Positions 1-5,441 of a DNA stretch of 8,343 nucleotides are shown piece by piece. The translations under genes and the position numbers were made by a program. The stretch lies in assembly GCA_002422795.1 (NCBI GenBank), contig DITJ01000080.1, forward strand, positions 1-8,343. Reading direction: 5' to 3'. Numbering within the stretch: position 1 is the stretch's first letter; each line of letters begins with the position of its first letter. Under the pieces are notes generated by a model, which was not told where the DNA came from, did not search any database, and saw nothing but the letters and a program-made list of their open reading frames with translations. The stretch is from Alphaproteobacteria bacterium UBA6187 (GTDB lineage Bacteria; Pseudomonadota; Alphaproteobacteria; Rickettsiales; UBA6187).

Positions 1-308
1 GGACAGTAGTGCGCGCAGGCGGGGAAACGTGCTCATACCAAAATAATGGGGAATTTTAAAGTAAAATCACTATAGAACTCACTCAAATAATCCTCATTAT
101 GCAGATGTCTTTATTAACCATTCTGATTCTAATCGGCATTTTGAATCAGAATGAGTATAAATCCCATTATTAAAAAACACGCTAGCTTGTATTTTATCTG
201 CTATCCTAAATGATATAAAAATGTTATAACAATAATATCCAGGGTTGAAGCCATTTCTATGGCGCAGTTTCTGGTGGCCTAAGTGTGAATTAATAACAGG
301 TAAGTATT
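1..308. other. Gene-free upstream stretch
   Basis: No convincing gene is visible. The first ~45 bases are GC-richer than the rest and two plus-strand frames run from the window edge to stops at 44-46 and 57-59, so the 3' end of a gene entering from the left is possible but cannot be identified. The remainder is AT-rich. It contains an 11-bp inverted repeat (119-153) and a small stem (GCCAT 250-254 with ATGGC 259-263, loop of four) in the likely leader of the response-regulator gene. No promoter with good -35 and -10 boxes and normal spacing was found. Confidence 0.5.
119..153. repeat. Perfect 11-bp inverted repeat
   Basis: CATTCTGATTC at 119-129 is the exact reverse complement of GAATCAGAATG at 143-153, separated by 13 bases. 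No T-run follows on either strand, so it is not a standard intrinsic terminator. It could be an operator for a dimeric regulator upstream of the response-regulator gene or a structural RNA element. The symmetry is seen directly; the role is unknown. Confidence 0.6.
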
Positions 309-713
309 ATGACAGAAATAAAGAATTTACGCATTGTTGTTGCGGAAGATGACGATTTGAATCTCTTTATTGTAATGAAAACACTGGCAGATTATGGCCA
401 TGTAGGTATAGAATTTCCTGATGGCGACGTTACGTGGGAGTATTTATGCGAAAATCCCAGAGAAGTTGATATTGTCATTTTAGATAAAATGATGCTGAAA
501 ATGCATGGGTTAGAGGTTGTGCGCAGAATGAAAGACCATGCAATCTTGAAGAACACCCCTATAATTATTCAAAGCGGTGATGCTTTCCCGGATAAAATAC
601 AAGAAGCCCTAGATGTAGGAATAGACAAATATATAACAAAACCTTTTGAAGGCTCCGAGCTACTCGCAGTAATTCAGGAAGTGGCTGAAAAATATGGACT
701 TGGTAAGAAATAG
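309..713 (+). CDS. Single-domain response regulator (CheY-like receiver)
   Basis: A 134-residue protein consisting only of a receiver domain, with no DNA-binding or enzymatic output domain. Acidic pocket residues D14 and D15 lie in the VAEDDD segment, the expected phosphoacceptor is D59 in VILDKMM, the switch Ser/Thr is S89, an aromatic switch position is Y108, and the conserved lysine is K111 in the TKPF motif. All catalytic residues are present, so phosphorylation by a histidine kinase is expected. Such proteins act by binding a partner or as phosphorelay intermediates. The loop after D59 reads MMLKMHG, without the usual proline and Asp-Gly, which is divergent. The ATG is preceded by AGG eight bases upstream. 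No kinase lies in the window, so the pathway is unknown. The gene converges on rpoH. Confidence 0.88.
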   Translation: MTEIKNLRIVVAEDDDLNLFIVMKTLADYGHVGIEFPDGDVTWEYLCENPREVDIVILDKMMLKMHGLEVVRRMKDHAILKNTPIIIQSGDAFPDKIQEALDVGIDKYITKPFEGSELLAVIQEVAEKYGLGKK

Positions 714-806
714 GTAAATATTTCAGCAAATTTTTAGGTTTTGTTGGTATCCGGGATGACAGCACTCCATATCTTGGGCATAACCTAGCATCGCATAAAA
801 AGTATA

Positions 807-1673
807 TTAACCCTGCACTGCCACAAATTCCTGCATTTTTTCAATAGCACGGTTTTCTATCTGGCGGATGCGCTCGCGTGATATGCCATAAGACTGGCTT
901 AAATCCTCAAGTGTTGCCGGGTTATCGCTAAGCCTGCGGGCTGCGATTATTTCACGTTCGCGCTCATTCAAATTTTCCATTGCACGGGCAAATAAACGTC
1001 TTTTCCTGGCTAAATCCTGGCTTTCGGCAAGCACAACTTCATGACTCTCCACATCCGATGCTATCAAATCCAGCATCTCACCTGAATTTTCATCATTTTC
1101 CATTATAGGGGAATTAAGTGATTGATCTGCCTGGTTAAGACGCGAATCCATCTCCCTTACATCCTGCTCTGGAACATCAAGTTCCATGGATATAGTTTTT
1201 ACATCCTCAGCTGAAAGGGCATTATTATCAATTTTGCGTAAACGGCTTTTCAAACGGCGCAAGTTAAAGAATAATTTTTTCTGCGAGGCTGTAGTGCCGA
1301 TTTTAACCAAAGACCAGGAGCGCAATATATATTCCTGAATGGAAGCTCTTATCCACCATATTGCATAAGTTGAAAGGCGGAAGCCTTTTTCGGGGTCGAA
1401 TTTCTTAACAGCCTGCATAAGGCCAATATTACCTTCGGAAATCATTTCAAGCAGCGGCAAACCATACCCGCGAAAACCCACAGCAATTTTAACAACAAGA
1501 CGTAAATGGCTGGTTATAAGCTTGTGTGCAGCTTCCAGGTCTTCTGTTTCCGACCATCTTTTGGCAAGGATATACTCTTCTTCCTGAGTTAAATAAGGAA
1601 GTTTGCTTATTTTATCCATATAACTTGCAAGTGCGCCATCACTTGCAATTACCGGCAACGCTATATTTGTCAT
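807..1673 (-). CDS. rpoH: RNA polymerase sigma factor RpoH (sigma-32 type)
   Basis: A 288-residue sigma-70 family protein of normal RpoH length. Region 2 spans about residues 50-120: EMISEGNIGLMQAV is the core-binding part and STYAIWWIRASIQEYI the -10 recognition helix. The RpoH-specific box QKKLFFNLRR occupies residues 131-140 and separates it from other sigma factors. Region 4 ends in a helix-turn-helix at about 254-280 (TLEDLSQ..GISRERIRQIE) for -35 recognition. In the family this factor directs RNA polymerase to heat-shock chaperone and protease genes. The ATG is preceded by GAGG seven bases upstream. It has its own promoter (1729-1757) and is insulated from ridA by a terminator. Some alphaproteobacteria have several RpoH paralogues; which one this is cannot be told. 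Confidence 0.95.
   Translation of the reverse strand: MTNIALPVIASDGALASYMDKISKLPYLTQEEEYILAKRWSETEDLEAAHKLITSHLRLVVKIAVGFRGYGLPLLEMISEGNIGLMQAVKKFDPEKGFRLSTYAIWWIRASIQEYILRSWSLVKIGTTASQKKLFFNLRRLKSRLRKIDNNALSAEDVKTISMELDVPEQDVREMDSRLNQADQSLNSPIMENDENSGEMLDLIASDVESHEVVLAESQDLARKRRLFARAMENLNEREREIIAARRLSDNPATLEDLSQSYGISRERIRQIENRAIEKMQEFVAVQG
1625..1648 (-). promoter_or_regulatory. Perfect 9-bp hairpin in the early rpoH coding sequence
   Basis: In rpoH mRNA, TTGCAAGTG (codons 9-11) pairs exactly with CACTTGCAA (codons 14-17) around a six-base loop, at about +26 to +49 from the A of the start codon. In E. coli, rpoH translation is controlled by heat-labile structure involving the 5' coding region, so this stem is a candidate thermosensing or translation-modulating element. 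The base pairing is seen directly; the function is inferred. Confidence 0.4.
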
Positions 1674-1728
1674 GGCTATACCTCATTATCATAATTGATA
1701 TATGTATTCCTAACCCTTGAGCGAAAAC

Positions 1729-1757
1729 ATTATAACAAATTACAAGGGGGAGTTCAA
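1729..1757 (-). promoter_or_regulatory. Sigma-70-type promoter of rpoH
   Basis: On the minus strand a -35 box TTGAAC (1757-1752) and a perfect -10 box TATAAT (1734-1729) are separated by exactly 17 bases. The predicted transcription start is near 1722, which gives a leader of about 50 bases before the rpoH ATG. It lies downstream of the ridA terminator, so rpoH is transcribed independently by the housekeeping sigma factor. Confidence 0.8.
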
Positions 1758-1798
1758 GGGGTAAGGTTTTTTTTGTTCCGGAATCGTCATTATACCAC

Positions 1799-1830
1799 AA
1801 AAAAAGCCACGGGTTTTACACCGTGGCTTT
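1799..1830 (-). terminator. Intrinsic terminator of the ridA-like gene
   Basis: Reading the minus strand, AAAGCCACGG (1830-1821) and CCGTGGCTTT (1812-1803) form a 10-bp stem with an eight-base loop, followed by further Ts for a run of seven. It begins 25 bases after the ridA stop codon. It shields the rpoH promoter from read-through. Confidence 0.9.
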
Positions 1831-1854
1831 CAATTTTAAGAATAGCAAAGCAGC

Positions 1855-2319
1855 TTATTCTATCTCAAAAATCGCTTCAACTTCAACAGCAACGCCAAAA
1901 GGAAGACCGGCAACACCAACTGCCGCCCTTGCATGTTTTCCGCGTTCGCCAAATACTTGCGCAATAAGGTCTGATGCACCATTAGCAACAGCAGGATGAT
2001 CGGTAAAATCAGGAGTAGAATTAACGAAAACACCAAGCCTGATGCATTTTGCTTTATCAAGGTTGCCGCTGCAAGCCTCAGTTAGCTGGGAAATAATATT
2101 AATTGCACAAACACGAGCAACTGCCTTACCCTGTTCAATTGAAAAATTATCACCAAGCTTGCCAACCTGGCCTTCAACACTGCCTTTAACAAAAGGTATC
2201 TGACCTGAAATGATTACCTGCTTACCGCTTATCATATAAGGGACATAACTGGCCGCTGGTTTTGGTGCCACTGGTATTTCAAGTTGAAGTTCCTGGAGCT
2301 TTTTTGCTACTGATGACAT
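1855..2319 (-). CDS. RidA/YjgF family protein (imine/enamine deaminase family)
   Basis: A 154-residue RidA-superfamily protein, longer than the 125-130 residues of classical RidA, matching the class with an N-terminal extension (about residues 1-25). The core has ISGKQVIISGQIPF near 30-43, DFTDHPAVANGASDLIAQVFG at about 104-124, and the signature KHARAAVGVAGLPFGVAVEVEAI at about 128-150. R131 aligns with the arginine that binds the substrate carboxylate in active RidA proteins. Family members hydrolyse reactive imines made by PLP enzymes, but long-form subfamilies may have other substrates. The ATG has AGGA about seven bases upstream. It ends at a strong terminator, so it is probably monocistronic. 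Its leader runs through the heptamer hairpin at 2334-2490. Confidence 0.9.
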   Translation of the reverse strand: MSSVAKKLQELQLEIPVAPKPAASYVPYMISGKQVIISGQIPFVKGSVEGQVGKLGDNFSIEQGKAVARVCAINIISQLTEACSGNLDKAKCIRLGVFVNSTPDFTDHPAVANGASDLIAQVFGERGKHARAAVGVAGLPFGVAVEVEAIFEIE

Positions 2320-2333
2320 AATTATTTCCTATT

Positions 2334-2490
2334 TAGTGTTAGGTGTTAGGTGTTAGGTAATGGGTGATAGGTGCTAGGGAATTAAGAACTTCGTTTTGCG
2401 CTAAAAATTTACCTAAAAATAAGTCAGCCTAAATAAAATCCATATTCCCCAATACCTGTCACCCTTTACCCACCTCACCTAACATCTTTC
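2334..2490. repeat. Heptamer-repeat palindrome A
   Basis: The left arm (2340-2381) is six consecutive degenerate heptamers: TAGGTGT, TAGGTGT, TAGGTAA, TGGGTGA, TAGGTGC, TAGGGAA. The right arm (about 2445-2487) carries the complementary series (ACCTGTC, ACCCTTT and so on), so the two fold on each other around a loop of about 63 AT-rich bases. It lies in the divergent gap between ridA (-) and the NDUFA12 gene (+), starting 15 bases upstream of the ridA ATG. Together with palindrome B it makes up most of the 343-base gene-free stretch; I see no convincing promoter between them. Confidence 0.85.
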
Positions 2491-2540
2491 CTCCCCTTAA
2501 TCAAGATTTCTATGCAATTTTAGTTTCTTTTTATTATAAA

Positions 2541-2660
2541 TCGGGTATAGGTATCAGGTGACGGGTTCTGGGTATCAGGTAATAGATGATAGTAGAAGTT
2601 ATTTTCATCGCATATACTATATCCATCACCTAAAACCTAACACCTAAAACCTATTACCAA
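2541..2660. repeat. Heptamer-repeat palindrome B
   Basis: The left arm (2541-2596) parses as eight heptamers beginning TCGGGTA, TAGGTAT, CAGGTGA, CGGGTTC, TGGGTAT. The right arm (2623-2660) reads on the opposite strand as TTGGTAA, TAGGTTT, TAGGTGT, TAGGTTT, TAGGTGA. The arms pair imperfectly around about 26 AT-rich bases. The right arm stops two bases before the ATG of the NDUFA12 gene, so it occupies the place of a normal ribosome-binding site. Confidence 0.8.
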
Positions 2661-2662
2661 GA

Positions 2663-2998
2663 ATGCATCTAGGCACAAAAATATACACATTACTCCGCGG
2701 CAAGCTGGTAGGAAAAGACAGCTTCGGCAATTGCTATTTTGAAAGCCGCAAAGCTGATAAAGAAGGAGCCCGCAAACGCTGGGTTGCCTATAAAGGACTC
2801 GCTGAACCTTCAAAAGTTCCGCCCGAATGGCACGGATGGCTGCATTACACTTTTAATGCCCCGCTTGAAGGCAAATATAACTGGCAAAAAGATTTCCTGC
2901 CGAATTTAACTGGCACAGACCTGGCTTATATGCCCCCTGCAGTAAAAGGTGGAACAAGGGATAAAGCTACCGGAGATTATGAGGCTTGGAAGCCTTAA
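2663..2998 (+). CDS. NDUFA12-family NADH:ubiquinone oxidoreductase subunit (17.2 kDa type)
   Basis: A 111-residue protein with the family pattern throughout: LVGKDSFGNCYFES near 15-28, KRWVAYKG at about 38-45, PSKVPPEWHGWLHYTFNAPL at about 49-68, and a C-terminal YMPPAVKGGTRDKATGDYEAWKP. NDUFA12 is an accessory subunit on the matrix/cytoplasmic arm of complex I, shared by mitochondria and alphaproteobacteria. The N-terminus is about ten residues shorter than I expect: it begins directly at LGTKIYTLL, without the usual lead-in. A stop sits in frame six codons upstream (2645-2647), and no ribosome-binding site precedes the ATG because repeat B abuts it. mlaD and DUF2155 follow on the same strand. 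Confidence 0.92.
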   Translation: MHLGTKIYTLLRGKLVGKDSFGNCYFESRKADKEGARKRWVAYKGLAEPSKVPPEWHGWLHYTFNAPLEGKYNWQKDFLPNLTGTDLAYMPPAVKGGTRDKATGDYEAWKP

Positions 2999-3000
2999 AG

Positions 3001-3072
3001 TGGGTAATAGGTAATGGGTGACTGGTGTGGGGAAGAACTTCCTATCACCTATCACCCAATACCTATCACCTT
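3001..3072. repeat. Heptamer-repeat palindrome C
   Basis: A compact palindrome of two 35-base arms around a two-base centre (3036-3037). Left arm heptamers are TGGGTAA, TAGGTAA, TGGGTGA, CTGGTGT, GGGGAAG. The right arm on the other strand reads AAGGTGA, TAGGTAT, TGGGTGA, TAGGTGA, TAGGAAG. By my count 26 of 35 positions pair exactly and some others could form G-U pairs in RNA. It starts two bases after the NDUFA12 stop and is followed by TTTT on the plus strand, so it could weakly terminate or attenuate transcription into mlaD, or stabilise the upstream mRNA end. Confidence 0.9.
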
Positions 3073-3105
3073 TTAAACACAATAAAGAAAAGTGGAGCAA
3101 GATTG

Positions 3106-3603
3106 ATGGGCAGGAATATAATTGAAACCCTAATGGGTGCCTTGGTAATATTTGTAGCGGTGACATTCATTTTTATATCATATAAAAGTGGTAATGTATC
3201 TTCCCCTATAAATAATTCTTATAAATTAACTGCAAAGTTCCGTGAAGTGGGCAGCATTACTATTGGCAGTGACGTGCGCGTTGGCGGTATAAAGATAGGA
3301 AGCGTTTCCAACCAGTCACTTGACCCGAAAACTTATATGGCAATGCTTGAATTAAGTATTAAGGACACAATATCACTTCCAAAGGATACCACAGCTGCTA
3401 TAGTTGGTGATGGGTTATTGGGCGGGAAATATCTTGCCCTTCAGCCTGGCGGCGATGAGGTTCTATTAAAAAATGGTGATGAAATAAAATATACGCAAGA
3501 TGCTGTAAATATTGAACAGCTTATAGGTAAATTTGCATTTGGCAGCGTTAGTAAAGGCGGTGATAAAGGTGGTGAAGCAAGCAATTCTACTGATAAAAAA
3601 TAA
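3106..3603 (+). CDS. mlaD: MlaD, outer-membrane lipid asymmetry protein (MCE domain)
   Basis: A 165-residue single-MCE-domain protein. One N-terminal membrane helix (about residues 8-26) anchors it in the inner membrane. The MCE domain covers about 38-117: VRVGGIKIGSVS at 57-68, then LLGGKYLALQPGG at about 104-116. A short tail ends in Gly/Lys/Ser-rich residues. In the family, MlaD forms a hexameric ring on the MlaFEDB ABC transporter that moves phospholipids between the membranes. No mlaE, mlaF, mlaB or mlaC is in the window. An upstream in-frame ATG at 3025 lies inside repeat C and is not credible. The ATG at 3106 has GGAG eight bases before it and gives the canonical start MGRNIIETLMGALV. 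The 3' end overlaps the DUF2155 gene. Confidence 0.93.
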   Translation: MGRNIIETLMGALVIFVAVTFIFISYKSGNVSSPINNSYKLTAKFREVGSITIGSDVRVGGIKIGSVSNQSLDPKTYMAMLELSIKDTISLPKDTTAAIVGDGLLGGKYLALQPGGDEVLLKNGDEIKYTQDAVNIEQLIGKFAFGSVSKGGDKGGEASNSTDKK

Positions 3604-4225
3604 TAACATTACCAGGATATTAATATTATCCTTAATAATGTTGTGTATTTATAGCATTTCTTTTGCACAAAAAGAAGATGTGGGCGAGACGCCCGAACAA
3701 TCAGATAGCAATTCAGTGCCTGAAAGCATAGCTGACGATTCACCTTTTAAGGTACAGGAAACACCCGTCGAAGAAGAACCAGCGCCCGCCGAACCTGACG
3801 CGCATAGCAATGTAACTGTCACAACGGAAGATGATTCATCCAACAGCGCAGCTATCACCCCACAAAACAGCAATACCGACGCAAAGAATTTTACAACGAG
3901 CGTGTCTTTACAAGGCTTGAATAAAATTACCGCCAGAACATCAAAAATAGAAGCAAAACTTGGGGAACCTGTAAAGTTCGGGAACTTGAATATAACCTTA
4001 CGCGCCTGCTGGAAATCACCTCCGGAAGAAGAGCCGGAAAACAAAGCCCTTATAGAAGTATGGGAAGAAATACCAGATGAACCTCGCAAGAAAATCTTCA
4101 GCGGATGGATGTTCGCTTCAAGCCCATTAATATCAGCCCCTGAACATCCTGTTTATGATATAACAGTGCTGGAATGCACCGGATATTCCGTTAACACCTG
4201 GGTAACAGCTCCACCTAAGAATTAA
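3572..4225 (+). CDS. DUF2155 periplasmic protein
   Basis: A secreted protein of unknown function, common in alphaproteobacteria. A hydrophobic signal segment (ILILSLIMLCIYSISFA) ends in a likely signal-peptidase site before QKEDV. An acidic Pro/Glu/Ser-rich low-complexity linker of about 85 residues follows, then the DUF2155 domain: KITARTSKIEAKLGEPVKFGNL, ITLRACWKSPPEEEPENKA, and IFSGWMFASSPLISAPEHPVYDITVLEC. The two domain cysteines could form a disulfide. The start is uncertain. The GTG at 3572 gives a 217-residue protein with a proper 32-residue signal peptide and overlaps mlaD by 32 bases. ATG 3533 gives an oddly long N-terminus. ATG 3638 leaves too short a signal peptide. CTG 3590 would also give a good one. 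The overlap suggests translational coupling with mlaD. Confidence 0.85.
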   Translation: MKQAILLIKNNNITRILILSLIMLCIYSISFAQKEDVGETPEQSDSNSVPESIADDSPFKVQETPVEEEPAPAEPDAHSNVTVTTEDDSSNSAAITPQNSNTDAKNFTTSVSLQGLNKITARTSKIEAKLGEPVKFGNLNITLRACWKSPPEEEPENKALIEVWEEIPDEPRKKIFSGWMFASSPLISAPEHPVYDITVLECTGYSVNTWVTAPPKN

Positions 4226-4263
4226 TTGATATGGAAATGGTATCAAAAGAAAGAATATAAAAA

Positions 4264-4752
4264 TCAGGTTATACGGCTGTAACTTCTGGAATGGCTGGTA
4301 TGGCAGATAGCAACGGCAAGTGCGTCAGCAGCATCTTCGGAATCAAATTTAGCGGTAGGCATAAGTTGCTTTACCATCATTCCTACCTGGTTTTTTTCGG
4401 CGCGGCCAACACCGGTCACGGATTTTTTTACTAAAGTTGCGGCATATTCGGTTAAATCGATTCCACTTAATGAAACTGTAAGCATCAATGCGCCGCGCGC
4501 ATGGCCTAATTTCAGGGATGAGAGGGGGTTTTTATTCACAAAAGTTTCTTCAATAGCGCATTCATCCGGCCGGTATTGTTCAATAACATTCTTTATGCCA
4601 TTAGAAAGTGCCGATAGCCGCTCTGCCAGTGGCAACTTGCTATCAGGCTTAACAAGCCCGCATGCAACAAATTTCAGGGAATTGCCGGAATAATCAATAA
4701 CACCCCATCCGGTTTTTACAAGGCCTGGGTCTATTCCAAGGATTCGGCTCAT
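4264..4752 (-). CDS. ruvC: Crossover junction endodeoxyribonuclease RuvC
   Basis: A 162-residue Holliday-junction resolvase of normal length. The four metal-binding acidic residues are present: D8 in LGIDPG, E68 in AIEETFVN, and D140 and D143 in EDAADALAVAICH. The conserved stretch SSLKLGHARGALML is at 78-91. In the family a RuvC dimer cuts four-way junctions migrated by RuvAB. Its ATG (4752-4750) overlaps the vapC stop (4751-4749) as ATGA, so it is probably translated by coupling to vapC. A longer in-frame form starting within vapC (4794) is rejected because MSRILGIDPG is the family N-terminus. ruvA and ruvB do not follow; the neighbour is the convergent DUF2155 gene. Confidence 0.95.
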   Translation of the reverse strand: MSRILGIDPGLVKTGWGVIDYSGNSLKFVACGLVKPDSKLPLAERLSALSNGIKNVIEQYRPDECAIEETFVNKNPLSSLKLGHARGALMLTVSLSGIDLTEYAATLVKKSVTGVGRAEKNQVGMMVKQLMPTAKFDSEDAADALAVAICHTSHSRSYSRIT

Positions 4753-5144
4753 CTGATTACTATTATTTTTACGCCAATATCCAGCTCTTTCCATATTTTA
4801 TCAGCGGTGATAACAGGTAAATCCATAGATTTAGCGAGGGCAAGGCAGGCGCGGTCAGCAAGGGATAGGCCGTATTGTTTGGTTATTGGGCGTAATTTCG
4901 CAGTTATATGCGCCTGTTCTTCATTAAAAGGGATTATATCAGGTAGTAATTCTGGCAATTTCTCACGATATTTGTCGTTGTATATGTTTCTTGCCAGGGC
5001 ATTTTCTATAACTTCAGCAAGATTTATACAAGATACTACCGCACCCGGTAAATATTGCCGCGCTACATCGCTCCCTGGCTCATTATGAAATAATGCTAGA
5101 ATTGCAGAAGCATCAAAAATATACTGGTTATTCTTTTGCTGCAT
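4749..5144 (-). CDS. vapC: VapC-like PIN-domain ribonuclease toxin
   Basis: A 131-residue PIN-domain protein with all expected acidic residues: D11 in IFDASAILAL, E44 in CINLAEV, D97 in LSLADRACLALA and D115 in VITADK. VapC toxins are metal-dependent RNases that cut tRNA or rRNA when not bound by VapB. The ATG at 5144 is preferred because AAGG lies seven bases upstream; a GTG at 5150 would add two residues. It overlaps vapB by 17 bases and ruvC by 4. The 'YGLSLADRACLALA..LPVITADKIW' pattern is typical of the VapC group paired with AbrB-type antitoxins. All catalytic residues are intact, so it is probably active. Confidence 0.9.
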   Translation of the reverse strand: MQQKNNQYIFDASAILALFHNEPGSDVARQYLPGAVVSCINLAEVIENALARNIYNDKYREKLPELLPDIIPFNEEQAHITAKLRPITKQYGLSLADRACLALAKSMDLPVITADKIWKELDIGVKIIVIR

Positions 5145-5382
5145 CTTCACGCCTTGCCTGAATTAATTCATCCACAAGCGAGATATCCGCAGCAATATGC
5201 TTGGCATATAATTCCTGCATCTCTGCCAGTGATTGGCTTAATGGTTTGATATGTATGCCTTTTTCATCGCATTTTATAGTGAACTTGTCACCGCTATGCA
5301 GATGTAAATTATCGCGCATTATAGCCGGAATTATTATCCTGCCATTTCCACTCATTGTTCCTGTTGTTATAAGTGCAGCCAT
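5128..5382 (-). CDS. vapB: VapB-like AbrB/SpoVT-domain antitoxin
   Basis: An 84-residue protein. Residues about 8-48 form an AbrB/MazE-type swapped-hairpin DNA-binding domain (GNGRIIIPAIMRDNLHLHSGDKFTI). The C-terminal half (about 50-84) is helical and charged and should wrap the VapC active site. As an antitoxin it neutralises VapC and, in the family, represses its own operon as a complex. The ATG is preceded by GGAGG, four bases away, a strong ribosome-binding site. It has its own promoter (5412-5441) with a direct repeat around it, fitting autoregulation. Confidence 0.88.
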   Translation of the reverse strand: MAALITTGTMSGNGRIIIPAIMRDNLHLHSGDKFTIKCDEKGIHIKPLSQSLAEMQELYAKHIAADISLVDELIQARREDAAKE

Positions 5383-5393
5383 GACGCCTCCAG

Positions 5394-5422
5394 ATAATAT
5401 GACATAACTATATTATATGACA
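5394..5422 (-). promoter_or_regulatory. Putative VapB operator (direct repeat)
   Basis: ATAATATGACA (5394-5404) and ATTATATGACA (5412-5422) match at 10 of 11 positions, 18 bases apart. The second covers the -10 box of the vapB promoter and the first lies between the start site and the ribosome-binding site. The position fits autorepression by a VapBC complex, but this is inferred. Confidence 0.45.
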
Positions 5423-5441
5423 CTTTATCTATATTAGTCAA
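5412..5441 (-). promoter_or_regulatory. Promoter of the vapBC-ruvC operon
   Basis: On the minus strand TTGACT (5441-5436) and a perfect TATAAT (5417-5412) are separated by 18 bases. The -35 box spans the yebC stop codon (5440-5438), so the toxin-antitoxin genes and ruvC have a start site separate from yebC. Confidence 0.75.

Noticed and set aside
1..59. C-terminal end of a gene entering from the left
   Set aside because: Two frames are open to the edge, but under 20 codons are visible and neither shows a recognisable motif, so no gene is called.
758..772. REP-type fragment (minus strand GTCATCCCGG) after the response-regulator gene
   Set aside because: Only about 10 bases match the style of such elements and no second arm is visible.
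1695..1967. 90-codon plus-strand open frame
   Set aside because: It runs through the rpoH promoter, the ridA terminator and the end of ridA; the sequence is low-complexity and not protein-like.
2334..3072. Possible CRISPR array
   Set aside because: The repeats are 7-bp contiguous units in opposed arms, without the 25-40 base repeats and unique spacers of a CRISPR array, and no cas gene is near.
3649..4089. 146-codon open frame on the minus strand, Ser/Val-rich
   Set aside because: It lies wholly antisense to the DUF2155 coding sequence, mirrors its low-complexity linker, has no family pattern and no ribosome-binding site.
4226..4246. TTGATA/TATCAA dyad between the DUF2155 and ruvC stops as a bidirectional terminator
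   Set aside because: Only six base pairs, AT-rich, nine-base loop and no T-run in the direction of either gene.
4807..5088. 93-codon plus-strand open frame
   Set aside because: Antisense to vapC, whose PIN residues are all intact.
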